Shown here: piece after piece, positions 1 to 11,775 of the stretch
Layout of the letters: every line of letters starts with the position of its first letter
Numbering within the stretch: the first letter of the stretch is position 1
DNA from: Prostheceraeus crozeri
Taxonomy: Eukaryota > Platyhelminthes > Polycladida > Euryleptidae
NCBI GenBank assembly: GCA_907163375.1
Contig: CAJQUW010002132.1
Span: 62,001 to 126,000 of the forward strand
Length of the DNA: 64,000 nt
Reading direction: 5' to 3'
Notes under the pieces: model-generated
Told to the model about the DNA's origin: nothing
Database searches by the model: none
Seen by the model: the letters and a program-made list of their open reading frames with translations, nothing else
Position numbers and translations under genes: made by a program

Positions 1-445
1 TAGTGCATTATATACCCTCCAATTCCGCAGAAATACATTTCAAACTCATTTCAATCATTTTTATAACCTCCAAAGCCATCGAGAGTGACATACAATGAAA
101 ATTTCGCAAACAATCAAGTTACCGGTACTTATCAATAAAAGCAAATAGTAACACTGAACACCGTAAAATTAAGCATAAAAGAATAAATCATATAAAATTA
201 ATATGGATTTTTGAGGGCAGTAATGCCATGAATTCACATGTAGATATACGCTAACTAAGATTTCAAAAATATCTTTCACATGCATAGATGCAGATATCAT
301 CATTACGCGATACATTGTTGCCTTCTGTTTTCCACAGCTAAATTACGCACAATGATTGTTGCTTCAGAAAAATGATCCCAATTTTGTATCCGATTTCAAA
401 TGTCCCAAAGAAGGTGACTGACCTTCAATTGATATTATATTTCAG
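1..445. other. Left intron sequence
   Basis: AT-rich, no exon or repeat recognised. It ends in the branch/pyrimidine region and TTTCAG acceptor of the first MSH4 exon. Confidence 0.6.
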
Positions 446-684
446 GTCTTTTAGATATTGCACGCAAATTATACACCGAGCAAGTAAACGATATTGCCAG
501 CATGGTGCAGAAATTATCACAAGATGAAGGTATTCCGCTGAGAGTGAGCTACAATAACAGAAAAGGATTCTACATTCAAATAATAAGATCTCAGTTACCT
601 TCTGGAACACTGCAGCGATTACCGAGTGTCTTCATCAAAGTTAGTGAACAAAGGAATATCCTGAATTGCACAACTCATGGCTTG
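446..684 (+). CDS. MSH4: MSH4 exon (lever/clamp region), first exon in window
   Basis: MSH4 is a meiotic MutS homologue that acts with MSH5 as a sliding clamp on Holliday-type recombination intermediates and promotes crossovers; it does not do mismatch repair. This exon follows a TTTCAG acceptor (441-445) and ends at a GTAAGT donor (685). It begins with two bases of a split codon and reads about 79 residues without a stop. Segments such as LLDIARKLYTE, GIPLRVSYNNRKGFYIQ and FIKVSEQRN line up, from memory, with vertebrate MSH4 (FLDIARRTYTE, PLRTSFSSARGFFIQ, FIKISKVKN). It covers the end of the lever helix and the clamp. The exon ends on a complete codon, which does not fit the entry phase of the next recognised exon (14671), so a microexon is probably missing. 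Earlier exons lie outside the window. Confidence 0.93.
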
Positions 685-1993
685 GTAAGTCCATTTTCTT
701 CTTTAGATGGAGCAGTAGAGGCAGTAAATGTCTAGAAGCTTTCCTATCTCCGCATGTTGAACGTTTGAAAGCAACTAATTTGTCCTCAACGAAGATATCG
801 GACAATTTCTATGCACTAAAAGATAGGAGCTAACATAGATATCCTCGTACTCATCATAGATATCTTTAGTTTTCAAATTTCACACACGTTTACAGTCTCT
901 ACATGACTTGTTAGTGCGGAGCGACTCGTCTGCATGTCTTTTTAAGATACAACGCATGACGCTGACGTCTTAAAATGTCGGCTCCTTGACGGTGTTCATG
1001 AACAGAATGTCCATATCCTGCCATCTACGTGTATTATTAACAGCATCACATCAACTTGCACACTACAATTGTATTTCTTTCGAATTTCAACATGTTAGCG
1101 TTTAACCAGCTCTTGACTGGAAATGGTCAATTGATTATTCGAGCTGCTCGTGAGCTAAGCTAGAGCAAGCTATTTCAAATCTATTTCAAGCTTGCCTAGC
1201 ATATTCAAATTTGTGTTTCAACTTGTCATATAGTAAGTGCAGTGATTGTACAGATATGCCTAAAATGCAATTTTCAGCAACGTAGGGGTCCTGACCCCCC
1301 ACGGGTCTGCTTTTGGGCCCCTTCCGAAAAGTCCGCGCACACAAAATACTCTATATTTGTTTTGGCTTTGGCTGAAGATCACAACAGATTGTAGAATCAC
1401 TAGATGACATGCCACGTGTAATTCACGCGCAATTACGGAACACCCCAAACATCCGTGGTTAAGGACATTCTATTCTTCTATCCGCGTACACACGCGCTGC
1501 ACTAAGAGTCGGAAATCACTTGATCTGATGCTGTTAAAACATGGGAAATATTTATGAATACGCGCGGGTGAGCGTTTATAGTCTGCCTTGCCGCTTGAAC
1601 CACAGATGAACCGCTAAGCATGTTCTGTCTTCCCTGAGCATGAAATTGAGGTCCTATCACATTGTTTAGCTTTTTTATTATTAGCTAATTTAAGCCTTTA
1701 CCAACCGTATTATTCAATAATGTATATCTGGAATGTAATAAAATTTCAAATCATATATATTTACTTCAATAATTTATATAGTTCGAAATGTTTTAGAAGA
1801 TGAAATTTCAAATTTGTTGTGAGTATATAAAGTTTGAGCTGTTGAAACTATTGAATCATTTTACTATTCTTACTTCAGTTGTTCATTGATAAATCATTTG
1901 TTGATAAGTGTTCAATAAGTCACGTGGTTACAATCTGCAACGAAGAAAAGGTTATTTAAATACTACGTATAAACAATTAAACAATAGGTAATG
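685..1993. other. Start of intron 1, no gene seen
   Basis: No coding segment recognised. A GC-rich patch lies at about 1285-1345. The AT-rich part from about 1700 is probably the 3' untranslated tail of the reverse-strand Penelope fragment that follows. Confidence 0.5.
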
Positions 1994-2640
1994 TTAGTTA
2001 AATATCTTTAAGAAATAAGAGCTACCATTATAACCTAATGTTCGGTTAAGCAATGGGTTGCTACTAAAAATTTGTATAGATTCAACAATACTAATCTCAA
2101 AGTCCGAGTTTCCACGGTAAATGATTTTAAAGCAATCATTGTAGTTACGAAAACAATGGTTACTTTGTTCTATGTGTTTTGCAATGGCACTATTGCCACT
2201 TAAGTGTTCAAGTTTACGTTGATGCAGACGTCCTTTGGTTTTGCCAATATGTTGGCAATCAGGATCAACCTGACATTGAAACCAATAGACAAGACGCGAT
2301 TGCATGTCTGGACCTAACTTACTTTTAAGGGAGAAATATCTTCCAGTTTTGAACGAGGTCATAACAACCTTGCATTCCAAGTTAAGTTTACGAAATATTT
2401 TTACTAACTTATTACTAAATTTCTGTGATGCATAACCCACGAAGGGGATTTTGATTATTTTATTGAAGTCATTATTAATTGTTACGCGTGAAGAATTGTT
2501 TAATTTACGACCTATTAGATTTTCACCGTCTAAACATTCATTTGTTGATTTCCACGACGAGGAGATTCTGTCTCGAAGCGTCCGGAATAATCTGTGTATT
2601 CTAAATTTCTGTTACTGTGATATTTGCCATAAATCATTTC
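1994..2640 (-). mobile_element. Penelope-like element fragment with GIY-YIG domain
   Basis: The reverse strand reads the C-terminal linker of a Penelope-like reverse transcriptase and its GIY-YIG endonuclease: PFVGYASQKFSNKLVKIFRK, then VYWFQCQVD..CQHIGKTKGR and the RKLEHLSGNSAIAKHIEQ block. In known PLEs this pattern is vvYxxxC, CxxxYIGeT, RxxEH and SxxxxH, and the domain nicks target DNA for insertion. Only the 3' third is present, so the copy is 5'-truncated. It lies antisense in MSH4 intron 1. Confidence 0.75.
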
Positions 2641-2659
2641 CGAATAACTAAGGAGTGTG

Positions 2660-3312
2660 AACAAATAATTGTCTCTAGCAATACAATTGTTACAGATACA
2701 AATAAATGGTAAGTTTTCTCAACGTTTAGCCTCGGTTTGTGGTTTGAAATGATCTTTGTTTGAATTTTATGTTTCTGCTTTACATTATTCTGTCTATTTC
2801 CGCTGTTCATCCGCGAAGGTAGGAAGAAAATGAGACAATGCTGGATGCCCAGTCAACTTGATCTGTATACTCAGAAGGAAACTGTCATCAATTTGGGTTT
2901 TACTTGGTGACTTTCTTTATTTCATTTTTCTTGACATTTTTCTTCTTCCTACTTATATCTTGTATTCAGTAATACTTTCGTTATTTCTTATGGAGTCGAT
3001 GAAGCTTTCTGTGCTGATTTCAGGTTTTTATCTCCTGATCATGTGTCCTTGCATCTCTCAACTGTTAACCAAGTTCATTTTTGCTGTTCAATCTCATTCC
3101 GGTGTTATCCATGAATAGAGCCGGCGAAGTGTATCGAGTAGATTAAATCATGACTGAACACGTGGCGCTGCTATTTATTTAAAAAGTTGTCAATAGTTAG
3201 TATATTGCAACTTGTAATTGTAATGATTGGCGTATCACAGAGATGAATTGCCTTGTCTGCGTGATCGGGTCTATAGATGACATTCCTCAGTACTGATGTT
3301 CACGGCTAGAAC
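2660..3312. other. Intron 1 stretch without recognised element
   Basis: An 86-codon frame at 2858-3118 is hydrophobic and T-rich and resembles nothing known. I see no gene here. Confidence 0.5.
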
Positions 3313-3320
3313 TACACAAG

Positions 3321-3976
3321 CATAGAGTAGGGATATATAGGTAGAGTGTCGACTCAAAAAAAGTATATGTATATAGTGAAAATTTTTACATCAAAAGATT
3401 CAGTTTTTTGCGGAGATCACGTTCCCGTGGTCTAAAAAATTATTTCAGCACTTTTGAAAAAAGTCAAAATTTGCCAATTTATATACTACCGAGATGACTC
3501 TCCTATGTAAGTAGTATGAAACAAATTGGATATCAAAAGCAATGAATATCTGCTAATAAGCATCGCAACTAAGCGGAAATTAAGCTGATTATCAAGGGAA
3601 TTTCATGATTCGTTTTATGATGGCAGTCTTCATGAAAAAGTCGACATCTCATTGTGCTTTCTTGGCTGAAATTTCATATTTCTAATTCATGAAAGTAATA
3701 GCAGGTCATCGAGTTGCCAATGTAAAAAATATTATCTCTTCAAGGCTGTCATGACACGCACAATCTGTAAAATAATATCATTTCCTTCTGCTTTTTCTAT
3801 CATGATCCGTCAATTCCTTTGCAATTTCTTCAAAACTGCATAAATGTGCATATCTCACATTGTGAAACAACTCCGACTGTATCTCCTTTGAGTTCATTGA
3901 ATAAAATCGAAAGTGTATACGCATTGGGTATTTAATAAATGCGGAGTTACCACTCTATCTAACTACTTACTCTATG
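3321..3976 (+). mobile_element. MITE copy 1 (CATAGAGTA family, 8-bp TSD)
   Basis: A 656-bp non-coding element flanked by an exact 8-bp direct repeat TACACAAG (3313-3320 and 3977-3984). The ends are imperfect inverted repeats of about 28 bp starting CATAGAGTA and including TAGGTAGAGTG. Sequence-related copies lie at 10765, 16173 and, inverted, 55550. Compared with copy 2 it lacks an internal block. Eight-bp target duplications are made by hAT and P-superfamily transposases. Confidence 0.88.
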
Positions 3977-3984
3977 TACACAAG

Positions 3985-4991
3985 GGTCAAGAAGATCAAT
4001 TTTCAGTTGAACTTATTGCAAATTCAGACGAACCAGAAAATTGACACAACATTAAACTAACACAGAGATCTTAAAGAGACGAGTGTTGTGAATAATAGTT
4101 CCATTTGACGAATTTGTCACGAAGAAAGACTGAGTTACAGACGTGTACATTTCACTTGACAGGCTTGCCTGCAATCTGACCGTCGAGGTTCGTGTGTTGG
4201 CTGATGCGAGCTATTTCTGCAATGCGCGCTCTTGGCCAATCACACAAGTCAAAGAGAGACGGATATCTATGTCAATTACTGGGATCGGATTATGTCCGCT
4301 GACTCACACGCACATGAATCTGTCTCTGTGGCGTGTATGAACTGAACATTTTGAATCCAGTATTGGTTGAGTGCGCGTCTAGCAATGAATTGCCGACTGG
4401 TCCGAGAATTCTGAGCCTACAATCTCATCCGATTTCCGGATCACGCAGTCATTTACTGATTATGTACTTGTTGCTTCCTGACTTCCTTCTCCAAGCGCTA
4501 TGATTTGATCAGTGTGTAAAAATAGATTGTTTCATTGCATTTAAAACGTGCAACTCAAGGCATTTGATCAGAATTCAAGAATAGAAAATTCTGTCTAGCC
4601 CTGCCATCAACTTGATCTCAACGTCTTAGATAATTCTCAGGAAAAGAAGAATGCGCTAAATTTCATCAAACAACGCATGTGAAGAGAATGGCTGCCTTTA
4701 GCTAAATGATGGCTACATTCATTTGGCTGCCTTCAAACCAACATGAAAACGTCACCAACGCTCACGAAATAATCTCTATCTTCTCTTTGTACTTACAAAA
4801 ATGACGCTAAGTAAGTCTTCGTTAGTTCACGACATGGTTTAAGATGCTTTGGTGGACAATCAATCCCCGCTACTTGCCTTAATGTCGGCGGTCACAATTG
4901 TGACGAGTTATTTATTCATTGATTATTATTGACTTGACAACTGATGTGTGGTGGTGAGGGTTTGATCCTGCCAATAGACACAGTCGCGTAA
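3985..4991. other. Intron 1 stretch without recognised element
   Basis: No coding homology or repeat structure recognised between MITE copy 1 and the SINE. Confidence 0.5.
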
Positions 4992-5135
4992 GTGGCTCGT
5001 AGCTCAGTTGGTTAGAGCACAGGTGTAGTTAACCTTGGTCGTAGGTTCGAATCCTACCAGCCGCACATCTTTTGCATGGCAATTTGATCTATCGTTTATT
5101 TAATCTCGTTGTTGCTAATTGCCTAAATGAATGAG
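4992..5135 (+). mobile_element. tRNA-derived SINE-like element
   Basis: The head (4992-5065) resembles a tRNA: D-arm GCTC/GAGC with A-box TAGCTCAGTTGG, a 4-bp anticodon stem AGGT/ACCT around loop GTAGTTA (anticodon position AGT, Thr-like), a perfect 5-bp T-stem with B-box GGTTCGAATCC, and a mostly paired acceptor stem. It has one extra base before the D-arm, an acceptor mismatch and a U in place of the usual purine after the anticodon, so it is unlikely to be a working tRNA. The body after it (about 5066-5130) recurs at 42911-42975, as expected for a pol III-transcribed SINE. Confidence 0.7.
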
Positions 5136-5419
5136 CCATGCAAATTCGTGCAAAAATGTACGTAAGCATAATAGTTATCAGTGTTTGTTTACGCTATAAA
5201 TGAAAAGTTGAATTTTGAAATTGTAAGTCAATTCTCATTATGATGAAACTCTGATATGATCAGCCGCACCGAACGGTATCCAATTTGATGCGCTACCGGA
5301 CCCATGTACTTAAATAGATAGACCGCAGAAGCGAGCCAGTCGACTCAGACCCGTAAATGTTCTCGCTTTTTCAATCATCATGTTGGTTGGAAGAGACGTC
5401 AATTTTCACCTACAAAGTT
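5136..5419. other. Short unassigned stretch
   Basis: No gene seen between the SINE and the 3' end of the RTE LINE. Confidence 0.5.
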
Positions 5420-5593
5420 GTCACTTACTTACTTTTTTTCTTTCTCCTTTCAACATCTTCTTTTCCTCTTCTGTTGAGGTTGGACGATGTGAGACTTCTC
5501 CATCGAGAACGGTCCTGAGCATCACTCGCAGATCATTGACGATTTGGAGCCGTGTCTTCCTCGGTGTTCCACGAGGACGGGAACCTTCGACCA

Positions 5594-7431
5594 TCACCAC
5601 CTAAGTCGTCGCTCTCTGATTACTTCGTCTAACGGTGTGAGGCCACACTTGCCTGCCACCGTAGCGCTGTCGATCCGATCAGACAGTGAAATGCCACTCA
5701 TGTAACGAAGCATTCTTCTTTCACATGACCGGAGTTGTTGAACCAGCTGTTGAGTGAGGTTCCAGGATTCAGCACCGTAAAGAAGTACAGGCCTGATGCA
5801 AGAGTTGTACACGTCACCACGGCACCGGAGAGGAATGTGGCGGTTTCTGAGCAGACTGGCGATGTCCTTCCATTTGCGCCAGGCTGACGCGATTCCAACT
5901 CGAACGGCTCGTTCGTTGCCACCCTCGCAGCAAAGCACATCACCAAGATAATGAAATTCTTCCACGATTTCAATTTACTCATCGTCTACCCAACATGTCT
6001 CAACATCTAATGCACTTCTGCTGCCATGGACACAAGTAGGACATTGAAAATTCACTATGCCGCTGAGAGACCTGAGTCCACTGCAACCCTTGTGGCAGCA
6101 TTTCTCACATTGCTGACAAAGAATGGAGTTGACCCCAACACCTTTGCCGCACACACCTCAAGGGAATCTTCTCGCTTGAACGGGGAATTCTCTTTGCTAC
6201 CACTGATTATTATTTTAGTCTTCTGGGTGTTCACTGTCAGGCCTTTGCTTTCCATAACCTCCTTCCATTCTTTAAACATCATAGCTACCTCTTCCTTGCT
6301 TTCGCCCGTAAGTACTAAATCATCCGCACACAGCAGCTCCGTCAGCCCACCTCTTCTACGATCCTTAATAGCTTCTTCCATCACTAGGATGAAAAGAACG
6401 GGACTGAGAGCGGATCCTTGATGGACACCGACGCCTATACAGAATTCCTCGATGTCCCACCAGCAACACAAACTCTTGACTTGGTGTCAACATACAAAGC
6501 CATGATAATTTCGATCAGACTTTCCGGGACGTGCTGTCGTCTGAGGGCCCATCGTATGACGGCTCTTGGGATGCGGTCAAATGGCTTCTGGAGGTCGACG
6601 AAGATGAGGAACTGTACTCTTCTCGATGTACTTTTCCTGCAATCTTCTGATGAAGAAAATCGCTTCAGTACATGACTTTCCTTGACGATACGCAAACTGG
6701 TGTTACCGAGTCGCTTGTCAAGACCTTTTTCGAAGATTTTCATACCGTGTTCCAGGAGTCGTATGTGTGACAGCTTGAAGGGTCTCCTATACCTTTGTAC
6801 AACGCAACAGTAAGGCTGTTACACCACTGTTCAGGACAAACTTTCGTGTGCAAGATCTTCTGAAATAAGGCATGCAATACTCTCACGACAGGATCTCCAC
6901 CAAATTTCAACATATCCCCCGTCACACCAGAAGGGCCAGGAGCTTTGCCGCTTCTCAGATTCTTTATAGCTTCCCTCACCTCATTTAGAGAAGTATCTTC
7001 GATGGGTCCTTCAATTAGAGGAACTTCGCTCAGAAAGATGGCGTTCTCTTCGTTTGATATTCGGTCGAAGTAACTTCTCCATACCTCTCTCACTTCCTCT
7101 TCATTTATTTTGATTGTATCGTTTTCATCTTTGATGAAGTGGGTGCCTTGTATGTCAGTCCTTTCCTTTCCTTCTTCATTTGCGCTGCAATCCGGAACAT
7201 CTTGTTTCGTCCTGCATGAGTTGTCAAGCCTTCACTCCATTTCTCCCAAGCATTTCTCTTCGAAATTGCCATACAACGCCTGACTTCACGCTTTTTTATG
7301 CAGTAGGCGTGATGATCCGACCCTTTTCCAGATCTCTGCCAAACTTTGTAAGCATCTTTCTTCTCCTTCATGACCTGTTGTACATCTTCATTCCACCACC
7401 AAGTCTCCCTCTCTCTAATTAACGGCGTCAT
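5594..7431 (-). pseudogene. RTE LINE reverse transcriptase half
   Basis: Reverse-strand pieces in order: WWWNEDVQQVMKEKKDAYKV (7370-7410), NLRSGKAPGPSGVTGDMLKF (RT fingers, about 6920), FVDLQKPFDRIPR (catalytic block A, usually AFD), GVHQGSALSPVLF (block B) and LLCADDLVL (the catalytic CADD box, about 6340). The C-terminal LYGAESWNLT region ends at 5594. The enzyme would reverse-transcribe the element's RNA at the nicked target. The frame changes at least three times (near 7095, 6740 and 6450/5980), so this copy is dead. Family: RTE-like, often annotated as craniofacial development protein 2-like. Confidence 0.85.
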
Positions 7432-7489
7432 ACGGGAGGTGATTTTTCACTTTCATGATTGGAATCAAAATAGGCTCTCCCTGCTTTTT

Positions 7490-8206
7490 TCAGACAATTT
7501 ATTGAAATTAAAATTAAAATATGAGCGTTAAAAACCCAACGTTTCGTCCGCCACGGACTTAATCATGGACAACAAAGTCCAGCCATTAATACAATGGGTT
7601 TATATACAGCTAGTGACAGCTCGTTAGTTCATGCTTCCGATTGAGTGTCGGACCATACGATTTAATATAGTTCGCTTCAGCCATCCTGGTAAGAACAGGG
7701 TCGCTGAAGCGATCAATAAACCCAATAATAAAATCTTCTAACCTAAGAGTCAAATTGGGATTGAAATTGGACAATATGATCTGAGATGGCACTCTTATTA
7801 TCTCCATTTGAAACGCTTCTACGATGTTCAGCATAACGGTCAGCAAACGGGCGATTTGTGGAACCTATGTAATACTCGTCACAGGGCACGTGACTTTGTA
7901 GACCACATAGCGCATAGAACAATGATATTTATCCGGCAGTTGGAGACAAATACTGCATTGACATTTATTGTTAGGCCTATAACTGTTCAAATTGCTAATG
8001 GTATTTCTACCTGGCTTATTTACAATAGCTATTGGCAAATCGTATTTATTTGTTAATTTCTTTAACTGACGAATGGAAGCATCGCTAATAAAGTCAAGTT
8101 TTAGGAATACTTGATTACTTTTATTCGTCATGTTTTTATTTGGAGCATTTAGTCCTTTCTTATGGAACTTTGTTAGAAATCCGTTATTCTTTAATTTATT
8201 TTCCAT
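7490..8206 (-). mobile_element. Penelope-like fragment inside the RTE LINE
   Basis: Reverse strand: a Penelope C-terminal region with CQCSICLQLPDK and YVVYKVTCPV, then the GIY-YIG block (7610-7850) with the NPVLTRMAEANYIKSYGP-like end. It is followed at 7530-7570 by GGCGGACGAAACGTTGGG, the tail typical of Penelope elements. It lies head-to-head with a second partial copy at 8349. Confidence 0.8.
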
Positions 8207-8348
8207 TTCTTTTTTGCATAAATCTGAACTTTCTACATCAGAGCAACGGTTTTCAATATACCTGTAGCTATTTCTAACGAAATTAGATTTGACGTGACTG
8301 GGAACCCAACTGTCAAAGTGAAGGGTATTACCGGAATGGCTTTCTTTA

Positions 8349-8660
8349 TTGAACCTATGTGGTCACAAAGTCACGTGCCCTGCATGTAACGAGTATTACA
8401 TAGGTTCCACAAATCGCCCGTTTGCTGACCGTTATGCTGAACATCGTAGAAGCGTTTCAAATGGAGATAATAAGAGTGCCATCTCAGATCATATTGTGCA
8501 ATTTCATAGCAATTTGACCCTTAGGTTAGAAGATTTTATTATTGAGTTTATTGATCGCTTCAGCGACCCTGTTCTTACCAGGATCGCTGATGCGAACTAT
8601 ATTAAATCGTATGGTCCGATATTCAATCGGAAGCATGAACTGACGAACTGTAGCACCCTC
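8349..8660 (+). mobile_element. Inverted second Penelope GIY-YIG fragment
   Basis: Forward strand: KVTCPACNEYYIGSTNRPFA then EHRRSVSNGDNKSAISDHI, ending FNRKHELTNC. This is a clear GIY-YIG (YYIGST, R, EH, SxxxxH) and a near copy of 7610-7870 in opposite orientation. Inverted, 5'-truncated partner copies are a known feature of Penelope insertions. Its right end meets the RTE endonuclease at about 8656. Confidence 0.85.
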
Positions 8661-9270
8661 ACCGTTACGGCCGCCGTAACCATACAGAACTAGAACTTCT
8701 TCGTAACCTGTCATGAACGTTCCAACATGAGCATTTACGTCGGCAACAATAATGAGCTCGTCAAAAGGGCGTATCTTGCCAATTTCGTCTTCAAACTTTT
8801 CCCAGAAAGTCTGTTCCTCAACAGTAGGTCTGCCGACTTGTGGAGCATAAATAGAGAAAACATGCCACACAGCTTCACCCAGTATGACTTTCATGCAGAT
8901 GAATCTGTCATTGTGCCGCTTAACCTCTATGACATTATCAGCGAACGCACTTTTCATCATAATGCCGACTCCGTTTGCGGATATGTCATTACGTACATAC
9001 TTGTACTTTTCATCATTGCTGCCGATTGACATATATACAGCCTTCATTTCTGTAGGGCACCTCTTGAATGCAGCATGCGTCCACTTTTCTCCTGGATAGC
9101 ATCACTTCTCTGCTTCTGTCACGAAGAGTACCCACGTTAATAGTGCATACTTTTATGTTTTGTGGTTTTAAACCATTTATGTAATGTGTATGCCTGGTGA
9201 TTCTTCGCACCCTTTGCCCGCTGAAGGGCTGCAAGGAACTAAGGGCCGTTTCATCGTACAATTGTAGCAA
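8656..9270 (-). pseudogene. RTE LINE endonuclease half
   Basis: APE-type endonuclease read on the reverse strand: VCTINVGTLRDRSREVM (Asn motif), DACCIQEVPYRNEG (catalytic Glu), YAPQVGRPTVEEQTFWEKFE and VADVNAHVG (the DxN motif). One frame change near 9047/9013 separates the first from the later blocks. The coding sequence stops at about 8655, where the forward Penelope fragment begins. The SDH-containing end of the endonuclease is not seen. Confidence 0.83.
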
Positions 9271-9644
9271 GCTTCACGCCGGATGCTCTTCCTGACGCAA
9301 CCTCTTTTTTAACGGTTAAAGTAAACCAACTTCATCCATAACTGGACCCTTCAAACATCGTCTCCAGCGCTCATCCGATCCCACGCCGTTGGCCCTTCCG
9401 AAGACCTCCGCGCCCCACACTTCAGATGGTATTTCCTCCATCAAGAACAACTTCTCACACCAATCACATTATGCTCATACGCCCGAAGTCGGTCGGTGGC
9501 ATTAACTGAGTTGGCCGGCTATACCGCCGATACTCGATCCCAGCGCCTGCTTTGGCTACCCTGAGGTGTTCACCCCCTTGTCACGATGAGACAACAGGTT
9601 GGATTTCCCCTTCCGTCATGCATTGAGACCAGATGGCATTTCAC

Positions 9645-10490
9645 AACACACTCCAGGGGTTAAGGGGGAACTTGATTCATAATGGAAATTAGCTGGTGGT
9701 AATAGTTGTGAGCTATTATCGTCAAGCACAGTTGACGAACCTGTGCCGATTATCTCTGGACACGATCTAAAATGGCTGCATCAGAACTCAAAGACACTGA
9801 GAACAACTTCCTCTTCCATCGCCAGTCATCTTGTGAGTTGAGATGTCAATAATAACAACTAGAAGACGTTGTTGTGGCAGGCTTCAGCTTGAAACTACTG
9901 AGGCGATTGCGATTCATTTCTACTGTCCCTTGTGATTGCGAAGAGTTAGTTTTTAATTTGTCTCTGCCTAAAATTGTAACTTATTCTTCAGATTATAAAT
10001 TAATATCTCAAGGTGAAGGTTGATGTCTTCCTAAAATTGCCCAGATTCTATAACATTCATTTTCCCATCTTTTATGCTTTCGATCTAATCGTTTTCTAGC
10101 TAGGCTCTTGCTCTTTTCGCTGATCTTCCTCGTTTTGAATAGCTTTTGGTGAATAGCCCTTTTAGGACATCGTCCATCGTCCTAGTCAAGCAGGAATTGA
10201 AGAGAAGCATGAATGTCTACGTCTACGAATGTTAATCCATCATTACTCGAAAAGAAATCGATCAAGGATGACAAGCAACGTGATTACCAAGTCAAATACT
10301 CTCTCTCTCAATCATTCTGTACCGGCGGAGCTAGCCATGCAACACTCAGAAAAGGCGCTCGCTGGAGGCTATGTACATTCGTCGTCACAGCGGGCATTAA
10401 TGAATGGATGTCAAGGCTTGCACATTGACTTCGAGGTTTGAGAACACTTCTCTCCTACTTGTCGTGAACTCATATCTTGCTCTGTATATA
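9645..10490. other. Unassigned intron 1 stretch
   Basis: Two overlapping short frames at 10213-10441 resemble nothing known. No gene supported. Confidence 0.5.
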
Positions 10491-10494
10491 AATG

Positions 10495-10625
10495 CTTCAT
10501 CTCTGCTTTTATTTTGTGACCTTGAGAAAGCCGTAAGGCGAAATATTGGTTAATTTATTCATTAATACAATTTGTATCCGCTGAAATCAATTACTTTTGA
10601 TTTATACCTTATTTCCGGATACGTG
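10495..10625 (+). repeat. Penelope-like 3' tail
   Basis: The stretch CCTTGAGAAAGCCGTAAGG, GCGAAATATTGG and a following T-rich run resembles the tail after the stop codon of Penelope elements (compare 7530-7570). No coding part is recognised upstream. Confidence 0.4.
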
Positions 10626-10764
10626 GATTTTATCGGGTTTTTTGAAATAGCCATGCAATGTGTTCTAGACTTCATGAGCATGCTTCCTCTACTGTCTTCT
10701 GGAAGTGAGCCAAATCATTCCTCATAAGAGGGACATTCAGTGGAACATTTTGCATACCGGTGTC

Positions 10765-11587
10765 CATAGATAGAGTAGGGATACATAGGTATTGTCGACT
10801 CAAAAAAAGTATCTGTATACGGTGAAACTTTTTATATCAAAAGGTTCAGTTTTTTATGGAGATTGCGTTCCCGTGGTCCAAAAAATTATTTGAGCAGTTT
10901 TAAAGAAGTCAAAATTCTGCAAATTTATATACTACCGAGATGACGTCCCTTTATAAGTAGCATGATGCAAGTTGAATATCAAAATGAATGAATATTTGAT
11001 AATAAGCATACTAACTAAGCGGAAATTATGCAGATTATCAAGGGAATTTCATGAATTGTATTATAATGAAAGTCTTCATGAAAAAGTCGTGAAATTATTC
11101 GTGCTTTCTTGGCTGAAATTTCAAGATTTTAATTCAATTTTCACCGGCATTCATGTTTCATTTCTTGAATTTGAATATAGATGTGGACATATCTACATCT
11201 TTCAAAGTTAATTGAAATCATTGTCTTTCATTACGTGATTTTACTCTACCAGTGGCAGGTTGATTATGATATGATCTCGCTTAAGAAAATACTCTTGAGG
11301 TTCAACATGGAAGCAGCAGCAGGTCATCGAGTTGCTAATTTATGAAATATTACCTCTCCAAGGCTGTTACGACACGGAATCTATAAAATAGCATCAGCTC
11401 CTTCTGCATTATACCATCATGATCATGTCAATTCCGTTGTAATTTCTGCAAAACTTTGCATATCTCACATTTGGTGACAATAGCACCTGTATCCCCCTCG
11501 AGTTCATTTAATATAATCGAAAGCGTATACACAACGGGGATTTAATAAATGCGGAGTTGCCACTCTACCTAATATACTTACTCTATG
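10765..11587 (+). mobile_element. MITE copy 2 (CATAGAGTA family, longest copy)
   Basis: An 823-bp element with an exact 8-bp target duplication CCGGTGTC (10757-10764 and 11588-11595). The left end reads CATAGATAGAGTAGG, a 4-bp expansion of the family terminus. The right end mirrors copy 1. The interior keeps a block, about 11120-11330, that copy 1 has lost. It has no coding potential beyond a chance 79-codon frame. Confidence 0.9.
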
Positions 11588-11775
11588 CCGGTGTCTCAAA
11601 TTTAGATGAACCGGAAATATAAGAAATTAACACAATCGATTGATTGATTGATCACGATTTGTATTATATAAGACATAATGCTGATACAGCTTCAAGGTCT
11701 TTTTACAAAAGAATTAAAAACAATCAACTATAAAATAATCAACGCAAAATTACACTGAAAGTACATGAAATAGCA

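Larger units (their letters stand above)
5420..9640 (-). mobile_element. RTE-type LINE, interrupted by Penelope fragments
   Basis: A reverse-strand non-LTR retrotransposon: endonuclease at 8656-9270, reverse transcriptase and C-terminal region at 5594-7431, and a GTAAGTAAG tail at about 5422-5432 as usual for this group. A Penelope pair occupies about 7490-8655 between the two halves. The 5' limit near 9640 is approximate. Confidence 0.85.

Noticed and set aside
4992-5065. Functional tRNA-Thr gene
   Set aside because: One extra base before the D-arm, a mismatched acceptor pair and U instead of a purine after the anticodon; the downstream body recurs as a dispersed repeat.
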